Below, in pieces: positions 53,514 to 60,557 of a stretch of DNA of 64,000 nucleotides. Position 1 is the stretch's first letter; every line of letters begins with the position of its first letter. Where the stretch lies: the NCBI GenBank assembly GCA_965198895.1, contig OZ240676.1:1240001-1304000 (forward strand), in the 5' to 3' direction. Position numbers and translations under genes: made by a program. The DNA is from LMUY01 sp965198895. Its GTDB lineage: Bacteria > Pseudomonadota > Alphaproteobacteria > Acetobacterales > Acetobacteraceae. The notes under the pieces were generated by a model. That model was not told the origin of the DNA. It saw only the letters and a program-made list of their open reading frames with translations, and searched no databases.

Positions 53514-53527
53514 ACTGACATGTCAGT
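53514..53527. promoter_or_regulatory. Candidate GntR operator, ACTGACATGTCAGT
   Basis: A perfect 14-bp palindrome in the divergent dctP-gntR region, 15 bp before the gntR ATG and 92 bp before the dctP ATG. Its 12-bp core also occurs at 50,670. The position fits autoregulation plus control of the TRAP operon. Confidence 0.7.
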
Positions 53528-53542
53528 CATCATGATGCCGCC

Positions 53543-54202
53543 ATGACGCTTCGCGCCCAGGCCTATGACGCGTTCACCCGGCAATTGCTGGAACGGCGCC
53601 TCGTGCCGGGTCAATTCGTGACGCAGCGGGATCTGGCGGCTCTGGTCGGCTTCCCGCTCGGCGCCATCCGGGAGATGATTCCGCGGCTGGAGGCAGAAGG
53701 GCTGGTGCAAACGCTGGCCCAGCGCGGCCTGCAGATAACGGGCGCAGATCCTCGCCTGATCCGCGACGCCTTCCGATTGCGCGAGATGATCGAGAGCGAC
53801 GCGATCACCCATTTCGTCCGCACCGCATCCGACGAGATCGTCGCGCGCGAGGTGGATGCGTTGGCCAGCCTGTCGGCGCAGGCGCGCGCAGGACACATCG
53901 ACGACGGGTTGGTGGCGCGCGCCCAAGCCGTCGATTGGGGATTCCACGACGCGATCGTGGAGAGCCTCGGCAACCCGCTGGTCAACGACGTGCACCGCGT
54001 CAACGCGATCCGCATCCGCCTCATGATGTACGACCGGGTGACGTTGACGCCCGAACTGCTGGCCCCGGCCTTGGAGGAGCATCGGCCGATGCTCGACGCC
54101 GTGCAGCGTCGCGACGCGAAGTCGGCTGTCAGGGCACTCAGAGCGCACCTCGCCTCCGCACGCCGCCGCGCGCTTGGGCTGGACGAGGGCGGCAGGAACT
54201 AG
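53543..54202 (+). CDS. GntR-family regulator, FCD subfamily
   Basis: A 219-residue regulator. A winged helix (about 1-66) includes VTQRDLAALVGFPLGAIREMIPRLEAEGLV. An FCD effector domain (about 70-210) includes FRLREMIES and DWGFHDAIVES with the His ligand pattern (also EEHRPMLDAV). FCD regulators usually bind small carboxylates. It lies between the TRAP operon and the DapA-family gene, which starts 17 bp after its stop. Confidence 0.92.
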   Translation: MTLRAQAYDAFTRQLLERRLVPGQFVTQRDLAALVGFPLGAIREMIPRLEAEGLVQTLAQRGLQITGADPRLIRDAFRLREMIESDAITHFVRTASDEIVAREVDALASLSAQARAGHIDDGLVARAQAVDWGFHDAIVESLGNPLVNDVHRVNAIRIRLMMYDRVTLTPELLAPALEEHRPMLDAVQRRDAKSAVRALRAHLASARRRALGLDEGGRN

Positions 54203-54218
54203 CGAGAAGGCAAGTGAT

Positions 54219-55103
54219 ATGAACGACGGCATTGGCGGGCATTGGGTGGCAGCGGCGACCCCGCTGGCGGCGGATGGCAGCGTGGACCATGCCCGGCTCG
54301 CCGCGCACGGCGAGTGGCTGTTCGGCTACGGCGTGGCCGGTCTGGTGCTGTTCGGCACGACCGGCGAAGGCACCTCGTTCTCCGCGCGTGAACGGCTGGA
54401 CACGGTGGCGGCGTTGCTGAAGCACGGCATCGCACCGGAGCGGCTGGCCTTGGGGACGGGGTTCCCGTCCATCGTCGATAGCATCAGCCTAAGCCGCGAG
54501 GCGCTCGCTTTGGGCCTGCGCGACGTGCTGATCCTGCCGCCGTATTTCTACCGGGACGTGGATGCGGCCGGGCTGGAGGCCGCGTTCGCAGCCATCATCG
54601 ACGGTGTTGCCGACCAGCGGCTGCGCGCAATGCTGTATCACATTCCCCAGGTGTCCGGCGTCGGTATCCCACCCTCCGTGCTCGCCGCGTTGCGCCGCCG
54701 CTTCGGCACGGTGCTGGCGGGTATCAAGGACAGCAGCGGCGACTTCGAGCACTTTCGCGCGTTCCGCGCCGCCGCGCCCGACGTCGCCGTTACCATCGGC
54801 AACGAGGTCGATATCGGCCGCGCGCTGGCCGAGGGCGGTGCCGGCACGATCTGCGGCATGTCGAACCTGGTGCCGGACCTGGTAGCCGCCATGTTCACCG
54901 ACAGCAACGCCGCGACCGCGATGCAAGGCGCCGTCGCGCTCATGCAGGGGCCGTTCGTGCCGACGCTGAAGGCCGCCATGGCCGACCTGACCGGCGAGCC
55001 CGCGTGGGCCCGGGTCAGGCCACCGTTGCGGCCCGGCAGCACGGCGGACGGAACGCGCGTGGCAGCAGGCTTGCGCGCCTTGAGTCAACGGACGGCCGCC
55101 TGA
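54219..55103 (+). CDS. DapA/NanA-family lyase or dehydratase
   Basis: A 294-residue class I aldolase-fold protein. GTTGEG (46-51), Tyr140 (YHIP) and the Schiff-base Lys170 (GIKDSSGD) are all present. The family includes dihydrodipicolinate synthase, N-acetylneuraminate lyase and keto-deoxy-sugar-acid dehydratases. Cotranscription with a GntR gene and closeness to TRAP transport favour a catabolic sugar-acid role over lysine synthesis. The exact substrate is not determined. Confidence 0.88.
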   Translation: MNDGIGGHWVAAATPLAADGSVDHARLAAHGEWLFGYGVAGLVLFGTTGEGTSFSARERLDTVAALLKHGIAPERLALGTGFPSIVDSISLSREALALGLRDVLILPPYFYRDVDAAGLEAAFAAIIDGVADQRLRAMLYHIPQVSGVGIPPSVLAALRRRFGTVLAGIKDSSGDFEHFRAFRAAAPDVAVTIGNEVDIGRALAEGGAGTICGMSNLVPDLVAAMFTDSNAATAMQGAVALMQGPFVPTLKAAMADLTGEPAWARVRPPLRPGSTADGTRVAAGLRALSQRTAA

Positions 55104-55133
55104 CCACGCCCGTTCGGAACTTCTGACGAAGCA

Positions 55134-55553
55134 TCAAGGCGCTGGCGCCGGTGGATCCCGCTCAGCCGCCAGCATGTCGGAACAGTGCCGCAGCACCTCG
55201 GCGCCGGACGCGTTCCACGTCGTGATCCCGCCGACCATGATGACCTGGACCAAGCCCTCCGAGAGCTCCGGCAAGGTCAGACCTAGGCGCATCGCCGCTG
55301 CTGCGTGGTTCTTGGCGCCGCGCGTCTGCCCCGCCAGCGTGTCGAGCAGCGCGAAGATCAGCTCCTTCGTCTTGAGCTCCAGCGCGCCGCCATCCGGACG
55401 ATCCTGCATCACGTAGTCCCGCATCAAGCCGTAGCCGGCGAATGCGCCTGGCGCGTGCTGGGCGAGAAGCTCGAAATTGTCAGGCACGCGGCCGAAGGTC
55501 GCCATGAAGCTGGCAAGCCCCTTTGCCACCGCGGCATCCGTGAGGTCGCTCAT
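55134..55553 (-). CDS. Carboxymuconolactone decarboxylase/AhpD-like protein without CxxC
   Basis: A 139-residue all-helical protein of the CMD/AhpD-like fold. The core is ELKTKELIFALLDTLAGQTRGAKNHAAAAMRLG. The His in KNHAAAA is kept, but the CxxC pair of the peroxidase branch is not present. So a thiol peroxidase function is unlikely. It is convergent with the DapA-family gene. ATG 55553 with AGGAGA upstream. Confidence 0.82.
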   Translation of the reverse strand: MSDLTDAAVAKGLASFMATFGRVPDNFELLAQHAPGAFAGYGLMRDYVMQDRPDGGALELKTKELIFALLDTLAGQTRGAKNHAAAAMRLGLTLPELSEGLVQVIMVGGITTWNASGAEVLRHCSDMLAAERDPPAPAP

Positions 55554-55603
55554 GGTGTCTCCTTTCCGACCGGCGGCCACACCAGACTCCGGCCAGTGAA
55601 AAG

Positions 55604-55680
<77 letters not shown>

Positions 55681-55713
55681 CCAGGCGTGACGGTGCGCGT
55701 TAGCATCGAGCCG

Positions 55714-56022
55714 TCAGTGGGTCCAGTTCTCGGACCGGCCATAGCGGAAATTGTCGGCATAGGCCTTCGGCTTGTGCTTCACCGGCGCGGGCGGCAATTC
55801 CACGTCGTAGGGAATGTTGTTGGACGTCGCATAGGCCACCGCCTGGTCGCAGCTGTCGAACCGCAGGCGAACCTGGCCGCGCGTGTCGCCGCGGCCCCAC
55901 CAACCCATCAAGGGGTCGTTCACTTCGGGCCGGGTCGGGACGAAATCCAGCACCCAATTCTCGGTACCGGCGACGCCGGATTGCATGGCGGTCTTGGGGC
56001 GCTGGAAAATACGCGCACGCAT
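55714..56022 (-). CDS. NDUFS4-like complex I accessory subunit
   Basis: A 102-residue protein of the NADH-ubiquinone oxidoreductase 18-kDa (NDUFS4) family. RIFQRPKTAMQSGVAGTENW and the DNFRYGRSENWTH end are diagnostic. This subunit is supernumerary in alphaproteobacterial and mitochondrial complex I. It lies 40 kb from the nuo operon, between tRNA-Arg and tRNA-Pro. Confidence 0.93.
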   Translation of the reverse strand: MRARIFQRPKTAMQSGVAGTENWVLDFVPTRPEVNDPLMGWWGRGDTRGQVRLRFDSCDQAVAYATSNNIPYDVELPPAPVKHKPKAYADNFRYGRSENWTH

Positions 56023-56087
56023 GGGGGCACCTCGTTGACTGCTTCCTACACCGAACCCGTGCCATAGGCCAGACGACAGGGCGTCGA

Positions 56088-56164
56088 TGGTCGGGGCGCC
56101 CGGACTCGAACCGGGGGCCTCCTGTACCCAAAACAGGCGCGCTACCAGGCTGCGCCACGCCCCG
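56088..56164 (-). tRNA. tRNA-Pro (anticodon TGG)
   Basis: A 77-nt cloverleaf with an encoded CCA. The acceptor stem is CGGGGCG/CGCCCCG. The anticodon loop TTTGGGT on a CCTGT/ACAGG stem gives TGG. Confidence 0.96.
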
Positions 56165-56215
56165 CCATCGGCGCGGACCCTAGAAGCCAGGGCCCCCGTG
56201 ATCAAGCGGGCCCGA

Positions 56216-56701
56216 TCAAGCGTTGCCGAAGATCCGCTGCTGCACCTTGTCGCCGACGCGGATGTGCAGCCGGGCGGCGGTTCCGGCGGCCAACTCCAGC
56301 GTGGCCCGCACCTCGCCGCCCGACGGGATCGTCGCCAGGCTGCGCGGGGTCGCGTTCTCGGCGATGTGGCGGATGGTGCCGTCCGGGTTGATGAACAGCA
56401 TGTCCAGCGGCGCAATCGTGTTCTTCATCCACATCGTGCTGTCCCGCACGCCGCCCCAATCGAACAGCATGCCGCCATCGGCCGGCACCGTCGGGCGAAA
56501 CATCAGCCCCGTCTCCTGCTGCAATCCAGTGGTCGCCATCTCCACGTTGAAGTCGTGGTGCTGGCCGTCACTCGTCACGATGACGAGCTTTTCCTTCGGC
56601 AGTTCCGGCTGTGCCGCGGTCGGGCTGGATTGGGCGTAGGCGAGCGCCGGCAACAGCGCCAGGCCAGCCAGCAGAAGACGCCGGTTCAACAGGGGGGTCA
56701 T
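56216..56701 (-). CDS. DUF192 family exported protein
   Basis: A 161-residue protein with a signal peptide (LLLAGLALLPALAYA). The DUF192 core includes TGLQQETGLMFR, GGMLFDWGG and MWMKNTIAPLDMLFINPDGTI. Function of the family is not established. The ATG overlaps the deacetylase stop by 4 bp (ATGA), so the two are cotranslated. Confidence 0.88.
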   Translation of the reverse strand: MTPLLNRRLLLAGLALLPALAYAQSSPTAAQPELPKEKLVIVTSDGQHHDFNVEMATTGLQQETGLMFRPTVPADGGMLFDWGGVRDSTMWMKNTIAPLDMLFINPDGTIRHIAENATPRSLATIPSGGEVRATLELAAGTAARLHIRVGDKVQQRIFGNA

Positions 56702-57843
56702 GCGGGGACGGTCTCCATCAGCGCTCCGGCGGCCAAAAGCCGGATTTCGGGCCGGACGGTGCCTTCGCGCGGCGCGTCGCGCAAGGTGGTGAACCAGTGC
56801 TCCGGCGGATGGCGGCCGGCGGCGCGGTTGTAGGTCAGGCTGCGCAGCACGCCCTCGGCGGCCGGCGTGGTACGGTCGGGAATGGCGATGTCGTTCAGCA
56901 CCGCCCACACCCCCGCCCAGCAGCGTCCGACGGTGTAGGGATTGTAGCCACCGCCCCCGGTCACCACGAGCCGCGGCGCCAGGTCGCGGATCGCCTGCAC
57001 CACGGCCCAATGGGCGTTGTTGGACAAAGACAGCTTGGCGAGCGGATCCTCCTCCAGCGCGTCGGCGCCGCATTGCAGGAAGATCGCCTGCGGCCGGTGC
57101 GCCTGGATCAGCGGCAAGATGGCCCCCTCCAGCAGCACCCGCATCTCGGTGTCGTTGAACCCGGCGGGCACCGGAAAATTTCGCGCCGCCCCTCCGGCCC
57201 GGTCCGCGGCGAGCCCGGTGTGCGGCCAACGCCCGGCCTCGTGCACGCTGATCGTCAGCACCCGATCGTCGTCGGCGAACGCGTCCTGCACCCCGTCGCC
57301 GTGATGGGCGTCGATGTCGAGATACACGATCCGCTCCAACCCGGCGTCGAGCCAGGTGAGGATGCCCAGCACCGGGTCGTTCAAATAGCAGAAGCCGGAC
57401 GCGCGGTCGGGCCGGCCGTGATGCGTGCCGCCGCCGGGACAGAACACGGTGCCCCCCGCCGCGGTGAGCCGGGCCGCCAGCATGACGCCGCCGGCGGAGG
57501 TCATCGGCCTGCGAAAGATCTCGCGGTACACCAGGTTGCCCTCGGCGCCGATGCGGTAGCGGGCGCGGTCTGCGTCGCTGACGGACTGGGTGTCCTCGGC
57601 CCGGCGCAGGGCAGCGACATAGGCCGGATCGTGAAAACGGGTGACCGCGGCGACGCTGGCCATGGGGGCGGACACGAATACCGCCTCGTCCAGCCAGCCC
57701 ATGGCGCGGATGAGGTCGGTCGCGGTGGAAACGCGCGGGATCGCGAGCGGGTGCTTCGGGCCATAGGTGGAGCCGCGATAGATCTCGCTGCCGATCAGGA
57801 CGGGGCGAAGGCGTGCATCTGGCAGCGGGGGATCTGGAAGCAT
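56698..57843 (-). CDS. Histone deacetylase-family (AcuC-like) amidohydrolase
   Basis: A 381-residue zinc deacetylase. The His pair 141-142 (GGGTHHGRPDRASGFCYLND), the Zn site DIDAHHGDG (Asp178, His180) and GGGGYNPYTVGRCW are all present. AcuC removes acetyl groups from acyl-CoA synthetase in Bacillus; the target here is unknown. No acs or acuA gene is adjacent. Confidence 0.92.
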   Translation of the reverse strand: MLPDPPLPDARLRPVLIGSEIYRGSTYGPKHPLAIPRVSTATDLIRAMGWLDEAVFVSAPMASVAAVTRFHDPAYVAALRRAEDTQSVSDADRARYRIGAEGNLVYREIFRRPMTSAGGVMLAARLTAAGGTVFCPGGGTHHGRPDRASGFCYLNDPVLGILTWLDAGLERIVYLDIDAHHGDGVQDAFADDDRVLTISVHEAGRWPHTGLAADRAGGAARNFPVPAGFNDTEMRVLLEGAILPLIQAHRPQAIFLQCGADALEEDPLAKLSLSNNAHWAVVQAIRDLAPRLVVTGGGGYNPYTVGRCWAGVWAVLNDIAIPDRTTPAAEGVLRSLTYNRAAGRHPPEHWFTTLRDAPREGTVRPEIRLLAAGALMETVPA

Positions 57844-57882
57844 CGCTGCAGATATTGGGGTGGTGGGCCGCGTCGGCTAGCG

Positions 57883-58494
57883 TCAGCCCGTATCGGCCGG
57901 CCATCGTTCGTCGGGCGGTTGCGGCTCGGGGCAGATCGTTTGCGGCGACGCCGTGGCCAGGCCCAGATCGCGGCAAACCCGGCGGACGACTTCCTCGGGC
58001 GGCAGGGCCAGCACTTCGTCCACGAACGCCGGGTCATGCAGCCGCTCGGCCAGTTCGTCGAACAGCCGCTCGGCTGAATCGCCTTCCGCCTCGCGCCGGA
58101 TCACCTCCGCAACGCTGCGCGCCACCTGCCGCCGCACCATCGCGGTGCGGTCGTCCGCGGCCCGCGGCCAGCCGGCCTGCATCCGCCGCATCAGCGCAAC
58201 ACTGCGCCGCACGGAGCGCGACAGCCGGTCCAGCGCCCGCGCCAAACTCTCGACGCGTGGCACGCTCTGGGCCATGGCGGCGATGGCCGTGTCGACTCCG
58301 AGCCCGGCCGCCTGCGCCTCACCGAGCGAGGCGTGGACCGACCCTGCCTCCGGCAACCACCCGGCCACGATGTCTGCCGCCGCCTGCTCTATTTCCATCA
58401 TTCGCGTCACCACCCGCGCCGCGCGCATGCCGAGGGCGGCCAATTCGCTGAGCGTGGCGTCGAGTTCGGGGATGGGAGGGGCGTTGGCGTCCAT
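57883..58494 (-). CDS. Hypothetical helical protein
   Basis: A 203-residue soluble protein, strongly helical and rich in Ala, Arg and Glu. Motifs include LSELAALGMRAARVVTRMMEIE, RLSRSVRRSVALMRRM and ADDRTAMVRRQVARSVAEVI. There is no signal peptide or transmembrane helix. ATG 58494 is chosen over an ATG ten codons upstream. No known family was recognised. Confidence 0.65.
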   Translation of the reverse strand: MDANAPPIPELDATLSELAALGMRAARVVTRMMEIEQAAADIVAGWLPEAGSVHASLGEAQAAGLGVDTAIAAMAQSVPRVESLARALDRLSRSVRRSVALMRRMQAGWPRAADDRTAMVRRQVARSVAEVIRREAEGDSAERLFDELAERLHDPAFVDEVLALPPEEVVRRVCRDLGLATASPQTICPEPQPPDERWPADTG

Positions 58495-58765
58495 GGCCGG
58501 GGAGATGGCGCCACGGGAGGGCACCGTTTCAAGGGTTTTGTCGCGGAGGATGGCCGTTGCCTCAGGCTGCGATCAAAGGTGACTTGAAGGCGCTAGCCTG
58601 CCTCCATTCACCACACATGCGGCTTTGGCTCCCCGCTGATGAGCCTACGACCTTCGGCAGTAGGCGGAGGCGGTCGTTGCGCAATCGAAGAAGCAAGATT
58701 AGCCTCGGACAAGGACCAATTGCTACGACCAGCTCAAGCCTCTTGCATGTTTTGGGGAAGATAGA

Positions 58766-59449
58766 ATGGGCATCGAACAGTTTATAAAAGACCCGAAGGT
58801 CTATCTGAGTAGCCACGATGAGGTCAGGGTTAGTCAAACAGCTTCATTGATTCTGGCGTTCAGCGAGGGAGCAAGGCTTCAGAACCCGGCGGGCGGCTTC
58901 TCAAAGCAATTCACACCACGGGGTGCTGGTCCGTTCCCGACACTGGTTCCGTTCATCGGCACAGCCGCAGCAGCCGAAAAGAAGGACGCCATGACGTTTG
59001 GAAACACCGTCAAGAGGCATCTTGGTATATCGAAGGGTTTAAAACGAACCTACAACGTGCAGAGCGCGTCTGTTGATCTTGGAGTTCGTTGGTTACCCTA
59101 CGAAGCCGGCGTAGTGACCTACATGTTTGTAGATAATGCTGCTACTTTTATTGGCACAGGCGAACTAACTGGATGCACTGTCGCGGCTGGCACGATGGGG
59201 ACTAGTATTTGCTACTTCCATGCTTTTGCGCCAGCAGGCACACATGGAACTGGGGCACGACTACTACAGCACGCCATGATTGATCATATCGCAACCTCTT
59301 CCGGGGTTGGAAATATGATCTACGCCGACAATACCGTCGATTATGATGGCTTTGCTTTCAGTTATGGACGAAAGGATGGCCGCACGTGGAAAATGTATGT
59401 GTATGGAACTAACTCTGGCGTTGTTAAATTCGGGGAGGTGAGAGTGTGA
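58766..59449 (+). CDS. Unknown protein with CNF/BLF1-like LTGC...His motif
   Basis: A 227-residue protein with lower-GC codon use than its neighbours, good SD (GGGGAAG), no signal peptide. Residues 101-118 include SVDLGVRWLPYEAG, followed by LTGC at 134-137 and a His at 152 (CYFHAF). In CNF1 and BLF1, glutamine-deamidase toxins share an LSGC motif and a catalytic Cys-His pair; in CNF1 the pair is 15 residues apart, as here. Length is close to BLF1. A deamidase role is a hypothesis from motif and spacing only. The rest of the protein is not recognised. Confidence 0.7.
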   Translation: MGIEQFIKDPKVYLSSHDEVRVSQTASLILAFSEGARLQNPAGGFSKQFTPRGAGPFPTLVPFIGTAAAAEKKDAMTFGNTVKRHLGISKGLKRTYNVQSASVDLGVRWLPYEAGVVTYMFVDNAATFIGTGELTGCTVAAGTMGTSICYFHAFAPAGTHGTGARLLQHAMIDHIATSSGVGNMIYADNTVDYDGFAFSYGRKDGRTWKMYVYGTNSGVVKFGEVRV

Positions 59450-59513
59450 ATACTAGCGGTCAGCGCTGCAGGATCCAACCCTCCACAGTCGCGGAGATTT
59501 TTCAGATCCACTA

Positions 59514-60131
59514 TTACCGTGGAACCCACGACCAATCACTGTTGACAATGTCGCAGATCCGGCTATCCAACAATTTCCGCCAGGTTGCATAATTACTGTT
59601 CGTTGGATCAGAAACATCGTCACCATGCTTGACGTCGTAGCTGACCTGCATCGTGTAAAGCCCGTAGCACCAAGACAGAATAACGCCTCCAGAACTCAGG
59701 CCTGTCATGATCTTGCTACGCAGTCCGGCAGTGGTTCTGAATTCGTCGTCACGAACGTCAACGACTTTTACCCGCTCTCCCTTTCCACCGTTTATGCTGG
59801 CTGCCTTCTTCCGGTCCAGCGCAGGATCCGCAGCATCGTCCGCGGTGTGGGCTTCCTCTGCGCGACGCAGCCAGCCGCTGCTGTCGATGGGATTGATCAC
59901 GTTGCCGTGGCGACCGGCCAAGACGGTGAATTGTTGACTGGGGCTTTTCTTAACAACGTAGTCCCAACTGTTATCACCAAGGACGGTCAGAGAGACGTAC
60001 AGGTTTCCGATCTTGACGAAAGGCGGTTTGTCCCAGTTGACATTCGTGCTGTCGTATATCGCTGCCGGTGAAGGGATTTGGAAAATCTGACAAATATTCT
60101 CGGTCGTGTTCGCGTCGATGATGTCTCGCAC
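59514..60131 (-). CDS. Unknown low-GC gene convergent with the CNF/BLF1-like gene
   Basis: A 205-residue protein starting at a GTG with a strong Shine-Dalgarno (GGAGGA, 5 bp upstream). It has no signal peptide or transmembrane helix. Features: ICQIFQIPSPAAIYDSTNVN, a polar charged middle (about 88-130), and WCYGLYTMQVSYDVKHG near 154-170 with Cys155 and His169. No family was recognised. It shares the low GC of the neighbour and is 64 bp from its end. Confidence 0.65.
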   Translation of the reverse strand: MRDIIDANTTENICQIFQIPSPAAIYDSTNVNWDKPPFVKIGNLYVSLTVLGDNSWDYVVKKSPSQQFTVLAGRHGNVINPIDSSGWLRRAEEAHTADDAADPALDRKKAASINGGKGERVKVVDVRDDEFRTTAGLRSKIMTGLSSGGVILSWCYGLYTMQVSYDVKHGDDVSDPTNSNYATWRKLLDSRICDIVNSDWSWVPR

Positions 60132-60557
60132 AGCGTTCCTCCACCTTGATTTGTGACATTTGCAAAACGAATTCCGCCCTCTTCTTTATCCAGCGCGTTG
60201 GCGTTGAGTGTCAACGACAGCGAGGCTGCATTTTGGTGTTGGGCGACATTTGGTTCGCCCCTAACCTGACGTCGCCACGATTGGCAGCGGAGGTGGTTGT
60301 ATCAACGGCCGGGAGTATTCGGTGTCAAAGCACGTGCCACCGCTGCAATCGCATGCCGAACGCGGGTTCGGCTTAACGGCGCGCGTAAAGCAAAAACTCA
60401 TACTGGCGGGCTTTGACCTGTACTGCACGACTCAACACTCAGGGCCGTTGATATCAGTTCACGAGATTTCCGGACGTCTCGATTTGGCAATCCTCGTCGC
60501 GAACACTTGCACGTCCGTGGCCGGTTGAGACGCCTTCCAGAACCGCAGAGCGCGAGC
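60132..60557. other. Intergenic stretch without a supported gene
   Basis: 426 bp of mixed composition. Short open frames exist but none has a convincing Shine-Dalgarno plus protein-like content. A 7-bp hairpin (GCCGAAC/GTTCGGC) lies at 60,354-60,371. It may hold a degraded insertion that brought in the two genes to the left, but no transposase was recognised. Confidence 0.5.

Noticed and set aside
54219..55103. Calling the DapA-family gene dapA of lysine synthesis
   Set aside because: It has the family residues, but the GntR and TRAP context points to catabolism; the substrate cannot be fixed from sequence.
60322..60528. A 68-codon frame in the gap right of the low-GC genes
   Set aside because: No Shine-Dalgarno and no recognised protein; not supported as a gene.
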